Assembly: GCA_035556515.1 (NCBI GenBank)
Contig: DATMEO010000134.1
Location: forward strand, 1 to 22,964
Direction: 5' to 3'
Source of the DNA: Gaiellasilicea sp035556515
Lineage (GTDB): Bacteria > Actinomycetota > Thermoleophilia > Gaiellales > Gaiellaceae
Length of the DNA stretch: 22,964 bases
Positions 13,382-19,912 of the stretch are shown piece after piece. Within the stretch, counting starts at the first letter, position 1, and every line of letters begins with the position of its first letter. A program made the position numbers and the translations under genes. A model generated the notes under the pieces. The model worked only from the letters and a program-made list of their open reading frames with translations. It did not search any database and was not told where the DNA came from.

Positions 13382-14608
13382 CTAGGCGCCTTCCTCAGCG
13401 AGGTCGATCGCGGCCTCGAGCGCGGCGAGCTTCGACAGGCACTCGCGGTGCTCGGACTCCGGATCCGAGTCTGCCACGATCCCCGCCCCGGCCTGTAGCC
13501 GCGCGACGCCGTCCTGGAGCAGGATCGTCCGGATCGCGATGCACGTGTCCATCGAGCCGCCGGGGAGGACGTAACCGACCGCGCCGGCGTAGGGGCCGCG
13601 GCGGTAGCCCTCGAGCTCGGAGACGATCTGCATCGCACGCACCTTCGGCGCGCCGGAGACCGTGCCGGCCGGGAAGCAGGCGCGCAGGAGGTCGAACGCC
13701 GTGACGCCGTCGCGCAGCTCGCCCGTCACCTCGGAGACGAGATGGGTCACGTGCGAGAAGCGCTCGGGCTCGAGGAAGCGCGCGACGCGGACGCTGGCCG
13801 GCTTGCAGACGCGCGAGAGATCGTTGCGGCCGAGGTCGACCAGCATCACATGCTCGGCGCGGTCCTTCTCCGAGGCGAGCAGCCGCTCGGCGTCCCCCTC
13901 GCCGGGATGGGTCGTGCCCGCGATCGGGTTCAGGCTGGCGCGGCCGTCCTCGCACTTGACGAGCGTCTCCGGCGAGGAGCCGACGAGCGCGAGCTCGCCC
14001 AGCTCGAGCAGGAAGAGGTACGGCGAGGGGTTGACGCGACGGAGCGCACGGTAGAGCTCGAGCGCGGATGCGGACGTCTGCCGCTCGGCGCGCTGCGAGA
14101 GCACGACCTGAAAGGCGTCGCCGGCGCGGATGTGCTCGCGGATCCGCTCCACGCCTCGTTCGTACGTGTCCTGGTCGGGCGTCCGCCGCACGGTCGAGCG
14201 CTCCGAGGGGGCCTTGTGTTTCCGAAACACAAGGTCCTCTTCGAGCCGCGCGGCGATTCCGTCCTCCTCGCCGGCCAGCACCTCCGCCGTGCCGCTGCCG
14301 TGGTCGAAGCGGACGAGCGTCTCGGCGACGACGAAGCGGCTTTCCGGAAGCTCCGCGCCCTCCGCGGGGAGCCGCACCGTCGGCTCGAGCTTCGCGACAT
14401 GGTCGTACGCGAGATAGCCGACGACGGGAGCATCGAGAGCTTCCGCCTCCTCGAACGAGACGAGCCGGGTGCCGGAACCGATGAAGGAGTGGCGCCCGAG
14501 CCTGCCCTGCTCGACCGACTCGAGCAGGAAGCTCGCGGCGGCGCCCTCGCGCAGGCGGAGGTACGCGCCGAGCGGCGTCAGCAGGTCTGTGGGGATGCGC
14601 ACGGCCAT
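13382..14608 (-). CDS. trpE: Anthranilate synthase component I (compact form)
   Basis: TrpE converts chorismate and ammonia to anthranilate, the committed step. The product is 408 residues, well below the usual 450-520, mainly through a short N-terminal domain and linker. The LLES motif at 28-31, the tryptophan feedback site of the family, is present, which favours TrpE over PabB and suggests inhibition by tryptophan. The catalytic domain shows PIAGTTHPGEGDAE (consensus PIAGTRPRG, so diverged), AEHVMLVDLGRNDLSRV, FPAGTVSGAPKVRAMQI and AGAGIVADSDPESE. Residues 126-132 (LVFRKHK), in the linker, are encoded by a perfect 11-bp palindrome that recurs elsewhere in the window. It is first in the operon and diverges from the M42 gene with 14 bases between ATGs. 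Confidence 0.95.
   Translation of the reverse strand: MAVRIPTDLLTPLGAYLRLREGAAASFLLESVEQGRLGRHSFIGSGTRLVSFEEAEALDAPVVGYLAYDHVAKLEPTVRLPAEGAELPESRFVVAETLVRFDHGSGTAEVLAGEEDGIAARLEEDLVFRKHKAPSERSTVRRTPDQDTYERGVERIREHIRAGDAFQVVLSQRAERQTSASALELYRALRRVNPSPYLFLLELGELALVGSSPETLVKCEDGRASLNPIAGTTHPGEGDAERLLASEKDRAEHVMLVDLGRNDLSRVCKPASVRVARFLEPERFSHVTHLVSEVTGELRDGVTAFDLLRACFPAGTVSGAPKVRAMQIVSELEGYRRGPYAGAVGYVLPGGSMDTCIAIRTILLQDGVARLQAGAGIVADSDPESEHRECLSKLAALEAAIDLAEEGA
14212..14234. repeat. TTGTGTT-N5-AACACAA palindrome inside trpE
   Basis: The left arm ccttgtgtttc (14212-14222) and right arm gaaacacaagg (14224-14234) are exact reverse complements around a central c. The inner 19 bases share the pattern TTGTGTT-N5-AACACAA with two intergenic copies at 20987 and 21043. 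It falls in the TrpE interdomain linker and stays in frame. Confidence 0.85.
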
Positions 14609-14613
14609 AGACT
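14608..14613 (+). promoter_or_regulatory. Candidate leaderless -10 box for the M42 gene
   Basis: TAGACT lies nine bases before the ATG at 14623. Its first base is the last base of the complemented trpE start codon. The same TAGACT-N9-ATG arrangement precedes the acyl-CoA dehydrogenase gene. There is no Shine-Dalgarno sequence. Confidence 0.45.
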
Positions 14614-14622
14614 GCCCGCACG

Positions 14623-15633
14623 ATGGCCCTCCCGGAGCTCCTCGACCGCCTGTTGCGCGCGCACGGGCCTTCCGGGCACGAGCAGCTTGCGTTCGACGCG
14701 GTGCGCAGCTCTGTGGGAGACGTCGCCGAGATCGAGACGGACTCGGTCGGGAATTTGATCGCGCGTCGCAAGGGCGACGGCCCGCTGCTGGCGCTCTTCG
14801 CCCACCTGGACGTGATCGGGGCCGCGGTGGCGCACATCCCCGACGACGCGCTGATCGCCGTGCACCAGCTCGGCAGCTGGCGCGCGAACGTCGCCTACGG
14901 CCAGCGCGTCGAGATCAGGACGAAGGACGGCGCCGTCTCCGGCGTGATCGCCCGCAAGGTGAAGGACAACGAGAAGGTCGAGTGGGGGCAGCTCTACGTC
15001 GACATCGGCGCGAAGGACGGGGAGGAGGCTCGCTCGCTGGTCGCGCCAGGCGACCCGATGGTGCTGGTCGCGCCGCCGCTCGAACTCGCGAACGGGCGGG
15101 TGGCGTCGCGGACGATGGACAACCGTGCCGGCGTCTACGTCGCGCTCGAGGCCCTGCGCCGCGCGGAGGGTGCGAACATTGCCGTCGTCGCAGCCGCTCA
15201 GGAGGAGCTCGGCGCTCACGGCGCGATGGCGGCGGCGCACGGGCTGTGCCCGGACGTCGCGATCGCAATCGATGTCACCTACGCGACCGACGTCCCCGGC
15301 GATGACCCCGCGACGGGCGGTCACCACACGCTCGGAGGCGGCGCCGCGATCTTCCGCGGGCCGGCCGTCAATCCGCGCGTCTTCGAGCTCCTGGTCGAGG
15401 CGGCGCGCGAGGAGGGAATCGACCACACGATTGAAGCCGGCGCCAAGACCTACACGGACGCGGACGTGACCTTCGCCTCCCGGGAGGGCATCCCGACGGG
15501 GCTCGTCTCGATCCCGCTCCGCAACATGCACTCCCCGATCGAGATCGTCCAGCTCAGCGACCTCGAGGCGTGCGTCCGGGTGCTGACCGCGTTCGCGGCG
15601 CGATTGCGGCCGGACGAGACGTACGCCCGGTAG
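14623..15633 (+). CDS. M42 family metallo-aminopeptidase
   Basis: The product is 336 residues, the usual size for M42 (glutamyl aminopeptidase / tetrahedral aminopeptidase family). The two-metal site can be traced: H61 and D63 in FAHLDVIG (family consensus AHxDEIG, with Val instead of Glu), D166 in RTMDNRAGVY as bridging ligand, E194/E195 in AAQEELGAHG (catalytic base and ligand), D217 in IAIDVTYATDVPG, and H303 in IPLRNMHSP. These enzymes trim short peptides in the cytoplasm, usually as dodecamers. It could work with the peptide-binding ABC protein in peptide use, but nothing links them genetically. It is divergent from trpE, and its stop codon lies inside the -10 box of the thiolase gene. 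Confidence 0.92.
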   Translation: MALPELLDRLLRAHGPSGHEQLAFDAVRSSVGDVAEIETDSVGNLIARRKGDGPLLALFAHLDVIGAAVAHIPDDALIAVHQLGSWRANVAYGQRVEIRTKDGAVSGVIARKVKDNEKVEWGQLYVDIGAKDGEEARSLVAPGDPMVLVAPPLELANGRVASRTMDNRAGVYVALEALRRAEGANIAVVAAAQEELGAHGAMAAAHGLCPDVAIAIDVTYATDVPGDDPATGGHHTLGGGAAIFRGPAVNPRVFELLVEAAREEGIDHTIEAGAKTYTDADVTFASREGIPTGLVSIPLRNMHSPIEIVQLSDLEACVRVLTAFAARLRPDETYAR

Positions 15634-15636
15634 ATT
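15631..15636 (+). promoter_or_regulatory. Candidate leaderless -10 box for the thiolase gene
   Basis: TAGATT, whose first three bases are the M42 stop codon, is followed by six bases and the thiolase ATG (15643). No ribosome-binding site fits in the nine-base gap, so independent leaderless transcription is plausible alongside read-through from M42. Confidence 0.5.
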
Positions 15637-15642
15637 CAGAGC

Positions 15643-16794
15643 ATGTCCCGCTCCGTCATCGTCTCGTCCGTCCGCACGCCCTTCGGCAAGCTCGGCGGCG
15701 GTCTCGCCGGCCACCAGGCGACCGAGCTCGGCTCGATCGTGATCAGGGCCGCGATGGAGCGGATCGGGCTCGAGCCGAACGAGCCGGAGTACACGATCAT
15801 GGGCCAGGTGCTCCAGGGCGGTGCCGGCCAGGCACCTGCGCGCCAGGCCGCGATCGGCGCCGGCGTGCCGAAGGAGACGCCCGCGGACACGATCAACAAG
15901 GTCTGCGCCTCTTCGATCCGCGCCGTCCAGATCGCCGACGCAATGGTCCGCGCGGGCGACGCCGAGGTGGTCGTCACCGGCGGGATGGAGTCGATGTCGA
16001 ACGCGCCCTACCTGCTGAAGAAGGCGCGCTTCGGCTACCGGCTCGGCCACGGCGAGCTGATCGACTCGATGATCTTCGACGGCCTCACCGACGCCTACGA
16101 CCAGCTGCACATGGTCCAGCACAACTCGCTCGTCTCGCGCGAGCTCGGGATCAGCCGCGACGAGCAGGACGCGTGGGCGCTCCGCTCGCAGCAGCGGGCG
16201 GGCGCCGCGCAGGACGAGGGTCGCTTCGAGGACGAGCTCGTGCCGGTCGGCGGTGTCGTCGCCGACGAGGGCGTCCGCCGCGACACGACCGCGGAATCGC
16301 TCGCGAAGCTGAAGCCCGTCTTCGACCCCGAGGGAACGACGACCGCCGGCAACGCGCCGGGGGTGAACGACGGAGCGTCGTGTGTGATCGTCACCTCGGA
16401 GGAGTTCGCAAAGCGGCGCGGCCTCGAGATCCTGGCGACGATCGTCTCGCAGGGTTGGGTCGCCGACGAGTTCGCCTACCTCGTGCGCACGCCCGCGAAC
16501 GCTGCGGCGAAGGCTTTCGAGAAGGCGGGGAAGACGATCGCCGACGTCAAGCGCGTCGAGATCAACGAGGCGTTCGCTTCGGTCGCGCTCAACTCGACCC
16601 GACTGCTCGGCGCCGACGAGGAGATCGTGAACGTCAACGGCGGTGCTGTCGCGCTCGGCCACCCGATCGGCGCCTCCGGCGGCCGGATCGTCGGGACGAT
16701 GGTGCACGAGCTGCGCCGCAACGGCGGCGGGCTCGGCCTCGCCGCGATCTGCTCCGGCGGCGGCCAGGGCGACGCGCTCCTGATCGACGTCTGA
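15643..16794 (+). CDS. Acetyl-CoA C-acetyltransferase (thiolase)
   Basis: The product is 383 residues, typical for biosynthetic/degradative type II thiolases. The nucleophile is C88 in NKVCASSIRAVQIA (consensus NKVCGSGLKAV). The second-site residues are H340 in GGAVALGHPIGASGGRI and C370 in ICSGGGQGDAL. VVVTGGMESMSNAPYLL and the R-x-A-Q-Q-type region also match. It either condenses two acetyl-CoA to acetoacetyl-CoA or cleaves 3-ketoacyl-CoA. With the 3-hydroxybutyryl-CoA dehydrogenase (18120) and acyl-CoA dehydrogenase (21158) it could form a C4 acyl-CoA path, although other genes intervene. Two hairpins follow its stop codon. Confidence 0.95.
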   Translation: MSRSVIVSSVRTPFGKLGGGLAGHQATELGSIVIRAAMERIGLEPNEPEYTIMGQVLQGGAGQAPARQAAIGAGVPKETPADTINKVCASSIRAVQIADAMVRAGDAEVVVTGGMESMSNAPYLLKKARFGYRLGHGELIDSMIFDGLTDAYDQLHMVQHNSLVSRELGISRDEQDAWALRSQQRAGAAQDEGRFEDELVPVGGVVADEGVRRDTTAESLAKLKPVFDPEGTTTAGNAPGVNDGASCVIVTSEEFAKRRGLEILATIVSQGWVADEFAYLVRTPANAAAKAFEKAGKTIADVKRVEINEAFASVALNSTRLLGADEEIVNVNGGAVALGHPIGASGGRIVGTMVHELRRNGGGLGLAAICSGGGQGDALLIDV

Positions 16795-16851
16795 CGTCGT
16801 CCGACTGACGCCTCCAGCCGTGCCGGAAAACGACGGGTCTGCCCGGGACCG

Positions 16852-16892
16852 GTCCGGGGACTGTCCCCGGACACGTCCTGATGGGACGTGTC
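16852..16892. terminator. Two overlapping 9-bp hairpins after the thiolase gene
   Basis: Hairpin 1 has arms gtccgggga (16852-16860) and tccccggac (16864-16872) around a three-base loop. Hairpin 2 has arms gacacgtcc (16870-16878) and ggacgtgtc (16884-16892) around a five-base loop. They share three bases, so only one can form fully at a time. The first is a good terminator candidate, 57 bases past the thiolase stop. The rest of this 326-base stretch (16795-17120) holds a gene remnant and the promoter of the next gene. Confidence 0.6.
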
Positions 16893-16939
16893 TGAGCTCA
16901 AACAATTCCGCAACTCTTTCTCCACAGGTAGAGGCACCG

Positions 16940-17075
16940 GACAAAGCGATCGTGCTGCTGCCGCGCGACCGACGCGAGTGGGCGAGGCGATCCTGGCCGA
17001 GCTCGAGCAGACCCGCGGCGGCGTCGAGAGCCTCCGCTGGGCGCTCGCCGGCGTCCGCGTGTCCCTCCTCTCGGC
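16940..17075 (+). pseudogene. Frameshifted remnant of a LPRDRREWGEAILAELE-type protein
   Basis: Forward frame 2 (16940-16981) reads DKAIVLLPRDRREW; from base 16981, frame 1 continues GEAILAELEQTRGGVESLRW and then ALAGVRVSLL. Joined, this resembles the conserved (L)P..RREWGEAMLAEL...RWALG..R..L segment found in some actinobacterial membrane-associated proteins. The join falls in tgggcgag, where one missing G would explain the shift. No start codon with a ribosome-binding site precedes it, and the region after about 17075 does not continue as protein-like sequence. It is most likely a decayed gene fragment; a sequencing error is an alternative. Confidence 0.4.
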
Positions 17076-17107
17076 GCCCGCCTGCGAGAGGGCAGGCTCG
17101 ACGCCAC

Positions 17108-17113
17108 TAGTCT
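17108..17113 (+). promoter_or_regulatory. Candidate leaderless -10 box for the TIMP-like gene
   Basis: TAGTCT is followed by seven bases and the ATG at 17121, with no Shine-Dalgarno sequence between. The spacing fits transcription starting at the A of the start codon. Confidence 0.5.
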
Positions 17114-17120
17114 GGCGGCG

Positions 17121-17603
17121 ATGCGGAAGCTCGTCGTCCTGATCCTGCTCTCGCTCGTTGCTGCCGCCGAGGCCTACGCCTGCACGTGCAGGCCGGTCGA
17201 CCTCGAGCGCGACCTTCCCGCAGCCGACGGCGCGATGATCGGAACGGTGCTCGAGCGGCGCGTCAACGGCGACGCTGCGACGTATCGCTTTCGCGTCGAG
17301 CAGGTCTACAAGGGCGATGTCGAGAGTCGCGCGGACGTGGTGTCACCCTCAGGCGGGGCTGCGTGCGGTCTCGAGCTCGCGGTCGGCCAGCGCGTCGGCC
17401 TGCTGCTGACGCGTGACGGCGACGTCTGGCGGTCGAGCCTCTGCTCGCAGGTCGACCCGGCCGACTTCCTGGCGCTGACGAACGTCGAGGACAATTCGCT
17501 GCCACCGTTCAACTGGGGCGGGATCGTCGTCGGCGTGCTCGTGCTCGGGGTCGGGCTCTTCTTCCTCGTCCGGAAGGCGCGGAGCTACAGGCGCTTGCGG
17601 TAG
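17121..17603 (+). CDS. Secreted, membrane-anchored TIMP/NTR-like cysteine protein
   Basis: The product is 160 residues. A signal peptide (residues 1-20, ending EAYA) is followed at once by C21-T-C23, an N-terminal Cys-x-Cys as in netrin/TIMP-like (NTR) OB-fold proteins. C82 (GAACGLEL) and C108 (SSLCSQV) could pair with them in two disulfides. The core (AMIGTVLERR, YRFRVEQVYKGD, VGQRVGLLLTRD) has the beta-rich pattern of that fold. A single transmembrane helix at about 133-150 and a basic tail (RKARSYRRLR) anchor the C-terminus, leaving the domain outside. Bacterial members are poorly characterised; metalloprotease inhibition as in animal TIMPs should not be assumed. Its end overlaps the convergent GNAT gene by 19 bases. 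Confidence 0.72.
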   Translation: MRKLVVLILLSLVAAAEAYACTCRPVDLERDLPAADGAMIGTVLERRVNGDAATYRFRVEQVYKGDVESRADVVSPSGGAACGLELAVGQRVGLLLTRDGDVWRSSLCSQVDPADFLALTNVEDNSLPPFNWGGIVVGVLVLGVGLFFLVRKARSYRRLR

Positions 17604-18094
17604 CGCAGCTCCGTCACGGACGCGCCCTGGAACTCGTCGTCCTTCCGGCCGTCCGCCTCCCAGCCCGCGGTCTCGTAGAAGCGGATCGCGCGCTCGTTGC
17701 CGTCCAGCACCCAGAGGACGGCGCGGCGAAAGCCCGACGAGCGCATCGACTCCTCCGCGCGCTGCAGCAACGCACGCCCGATTCCGCGATCCCAGCACGA
17801 CGGGTGCAGGTAGATCGCGTACAGCTCCGCCTCCTGCTCCGCCTCCTCGTCCCGTGACGCTCCGACGCTCGCGAAGCCGACGACCTCGCCGCCGTCCTCG
17901 ACCACGAACGTCGCGCTGGCCGGACGGGGTGTCCGGCCGAGCCATTCCCGCCACTGCTGCTGCCTCGACGCAACGTCGAAGCCGGCCACCGCCTCGTCCG
18001 GCATCAGACCGGTATAGGCGGCGCGCCAGGTCTCGACCTGGATCCGGCCGATCGCATCGGCGTCGCCGGCCCTCGCCAGGCGCACGGTGACCAC
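17585..18094 (-). CDS. GNAT family N-acetyltransferase
   Basis: The product is 169 residues from the GTG at 18094. It opens with VRLARAGDADAIGRIQVETWRAAYTGLMPDE, typical of one GNAT branch. The acetyl-CoA pyrophosphate loop is RGIGRALLQRAEE, preceded by AELYAIYLHPSCWD. The C-terminal WVLDGNERAIRFYETAGWEADG is the canonical final part of the fold. It acetylates an unknown amine in the cytoplasm. The GTG start is supported by TAACGT seven bases upstream, a leaderless arrangement; an ATG at 18121 is possible but would overlap the divergent gene's start. It diverges from the 3-hydroxybutyryl-CoA dehydrogenase gene and converges on the TIMP-like gene. Confidence 0.88.
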   Translation of the reverse strand: MVTVRLARAGDADAIGRIQVETWRAAYTGLMPDEAVAGFDVASRQQQWREWLGRTPRPASATFVVEDGGEVVGFASVGASRDEEAEQEAELYAIYLHPSCWDRGIGRALLQRAEESMRSSGFRRAVLWVLDGNERAIRFYETAGWEADGRKDDEFQGASVTELRYRKRL

Positions 18095-18101
18095 GATGTT
18101 G

Positions 18102-18111
18102 ACGTTAGCCT
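18102..18111. promoter_or_regulatory. Overlapping divergent -10 boxes
   Basis: Within acgttagcct, the plus strand reads TAGCCT (18106-18111), eight bases before the dehydrogenase ATG (18120). The minus strand reads TAACGT (18107-18102), seven bases before the GNAT GTG (18094). The two boxes share two bases, so both genes appear to be started from one short bidirectional promoter. Confidence 0.5.
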
Positions 18112-18119
18112 CTCCCGCC

Positions 18120-18953
18120 ATGGACTTCGAGCACGTCCTCATCGCGGGCGCGGGGCAAATGGGCGCCGGGATCGCCCAGGTCGTCGCCGCCTCGGGGCGG
18201 CGCGTCTCGCTCTACGACGCCGCGCCGGGCGCGACCGAGCGCGGGGTCGCGGCGATGCGGAAGAGCCTGGAGAAGCTGGCGGAGAAGGGCGGGTCGGACC
18301 CGGAGGAGACGCTCGCGCGCGTGACCGCAGTCGACGACCTCGTCCCGGCCGACCTCCTGATCGAGGCGGTGATCGAGGACGCAGCGGTGAAGGAGGATCT
18401 CTTCCGGCGCGCCGACGCTCTGCTGCCGGACGGCGCCGTGCTTGCGTCGAACACTTCCTCGATCCCGATCACGTCGCTCGCCGCCGTGACGGAGCGGCCC
18501 GACCAAGTAATCGGGATGCACTTCTTCAACCCGGTGCCGGTGCTGAAGCTCGTCGAGGTGATCCGCGCCGTCCAGACCTCCGACGAGACGGCGGCCGCGA
18601 TCACGACGCTCGCCGAGGAGCTCGGCAAGGTGCCCGCGCAGGCGAACGACTTCCCCGGCTTCGTCTCGAACCGGATCCTGATGCCGTTCATCAACGAGGC
18701 CGCGTACGCGCTGATGGAGGGCGTTGCCGAGCCGGAGGCGATCGACACGATCGCGAAGCTCGGCTTCGCCCATCCGATGGGGCCGCTGGCGCTTGCGGAC
18801 CTGATCGGGCTGGACACGTGCGTGGCGATCATGGAGGTGCTGCACGGCGGGCTCGGCAATCCGAAGTACGCGCCCTGCCCGCTGCTGCGCCAGTACGTCC
18901 AGGCGGGGCGGCTCGGCCGCAAGTCGGGCCGGGGCTTCTACGTGTACGGCTAG
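18120..18953 (+). CDS. 3-hydroxybutyryl-CoA dehydrogenase
   Basis: The product is 277 residues, the standard length. The NAD-binding Rossmann motif GAGQMGAGIAQVVA is at about 10-23. SNTSSIPITSLA at about 110-121 and the catalytic H134 in IGMHFFNPVPVLKLVEV with E146 follow. NDFPGFVSNRILMPFINEA and AKLGFAHPMGPLALADLIGLDT are the C-terminal dimer and substrate-domain signatures, ending KSGRGFYVYG. It interconverts acetoacetyl-CoA and 3-hydroxybutyryl-CoA. The ATG at 18120 is preferred because the Rossmann strand begins directly after it; a GTG at 18087 lies upstream of the -10 box. With the thiolase and acyl-CoA dehydrogenase in the window it fits short-chain acyl-CoA metabolism. Its stop overlaps the convergent FkbM gene stop (ctag). 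Confidence 0.95.
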   Translation: MDFEHVLIAGAGQMGAGIAQVVAASGRRVSLYDAAPGATERGVAAMRKSLEKLAEKGGSDPEETLARVTAVDDLVPADLLIEAVIEDAAVKEDLFRRADALLPDGAVLASNTSSIPITSLAAVTERPDQVIGMHFFNPVPVLKLVEVIRAVQTSDETAAAITTLAEELGKVPAQANDFPGFVSNRILMPFINEAAYALMEGVAEPEAIDTIAKLGFAHPMGPLALADLIGLDTCVAIMEVLHGGLGNPKYAPCPLLRQYVQAGRLGRKSGRGFYVYG

Positions 18954-19801
18954 CCGGGTCGCTCGAGCACGAGGTTGACGTGCTCGAGCTCCTCGGCCCG
19001 CCCGAGGAGCTCGTCGTCGGTGAGCTCGACGAGTCCCTTCTGATCGGGACGCTGCACGCGGAGCGTGAAGCCCAGCGACCGGTAGTAGGCGAGCAGCGCG
19101 TGCAGGTCGCTCCCGGCCGCGCGCGCGTCGGCGGGCGAGAGCTCGACGGTGAGCAGGACGCCAGGCGACGCCCCGAGGAGTCGCTCCATGCCGCGTACCG
19201 CCGCCTCCTCGCTTCCCTGCACGTCGAGCTTGACGACGTCGACCGGCGGCCGGATTGCGAGGATCTCGTCGAGCGCGGCCACACGAACGGTTGCCGATGG
19301 CCGCGACGCGTCGTCGCTGTGAAGTCTGTGGTCACCCGTGTTCGCGGCCGACAGGTGGAGCTCGGCCAGAGCCGGCTCGGCGCCGAGCGCCCATGGGAAG
19401 CAGACGACGTTGGTGAAGCCGTTCCGCCACACGTTGGCCTGCAGAAGCTGGAAGTTGCGCGGCGCCGGCTCGAAGGCGAGCACGAGCCCGCGTGGCCCGG
19501 CGAGCCGAGCCGCCTGGCACGTGAAGTAGCCGATGTGGGCGCCGCCGTCGACGACGGTCATGCCCGGCTTGATCCGTTCCCCGAGCAGGGCTGTCTGGCC
19601 CGGCTCCCAGCCCGACGTGGCAGTCAGCGTGGGGGTGATCCACTCGTCGCGCTCGTCCAGGAGCAGGCGCGCGAAGGTGGTCTCGACCTCGACGGTGCCC
19701 TCGAGGTCGGGAAGTGGGCCTGTGTGCTGCGCGGCGGCTGCGGCGAGGAGGGCGCTGCGCTGCATCCGCGCGAGTGCCTGGAGCTTGAGCCGTCCGAGCA
19801 C
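18950..19801 (-). CDS. FkbM family SAM-dependent methyltransferase
   Basis: The product is 283 residues from the GTG at 19801. The SAM-binding motif is at about 79-100 (KPGMTVVDGGAHIGYFTCQAA), followed by LVLAFEPAPRNFQLLQANV, the acidic-loop Glu of the family. VDVVKLDVQGSEEAAVRGME at about 190-210 and a C-terminal LEHVNLVLERPG complete the FkbM pattern. These enzymes O-methylate sugars, macrolides or other small molecules; no glycan or secondary-metabolite cluster is present to name the substrate. The frame is open far upstream (to 22090), but that part is antisense to other genes; the GTG is chosen because TATGCT lies six bases before it and the helical N-terminus MLGRLKLQALARMQ starts there. 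Confidence 0.87.
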   Translation of the reverse strand: MLGRLKLQALARMQRSALLAAAAAQHTGPLPDLEGTVEVETTFARLLLDERDEWITPTLTATSGWEPGQTALLGERIKPGMTVVDGGAHIGYFTCQAARLAGPRGLVLAFEPAPRNFQLLQANVWRNGFTNVVCFPWALGAEPALAELHLSAANTGDHRLHSDDASRPSATVRVAALDEILAIRPPVDVVKLDVQGSEEAAVRGMERLLGASPGVLLTVELSPADARAAGSDLHALLAYYRSLGFTLRVQRPDQKGLVELTDDELLGRAEELEHVNLVLERPG

Positions 19802-19807
19802 CGGCGC

Positions 19808-19813
19808 AGCATA
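19808..19813 (-). promoter_or_regulatory. Candidate leaderless -10 box for the FkbM gene
   Basis: On the minus strand TATGCT is followed by six bases and the GTG at 19801, the same spacing as at yqgE and the thiolase gene. Confidence 0.45.
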
Positions 19814-19912
19814 GTCGGGAGCGTCCCCCGAACGGGGTAGGTCTCGGCTAAAGGTCTGGTCCCAGCGGCCGATACCTTCTGTCGACAAGGCTTTCGATCC
19901 GGGGGGAAACGA

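Noticed and set aside
14609..14622. Trp attenuator or T-box leader before trpE
   Set aside because: Only 14 bases separate trpE from the divergent M42 start, and no Trp-rich leader peptide or specifier structure is present.
14578..16944. A 788-residue minus-strand open frame opposite M42 and thiolase
   Set aside because: It is the antisense shadow of two genes with complete active-site motifs on the plus strand.
16888..17142. An 84-residue plus-strand ORF starting at a GTG
   Set aside because: Its N-terminal half is not protein-like, its end runs into the next gene in another frame, and only the middle segment makes sense when joined to a different upstream frame, so it is reported as a remnant.
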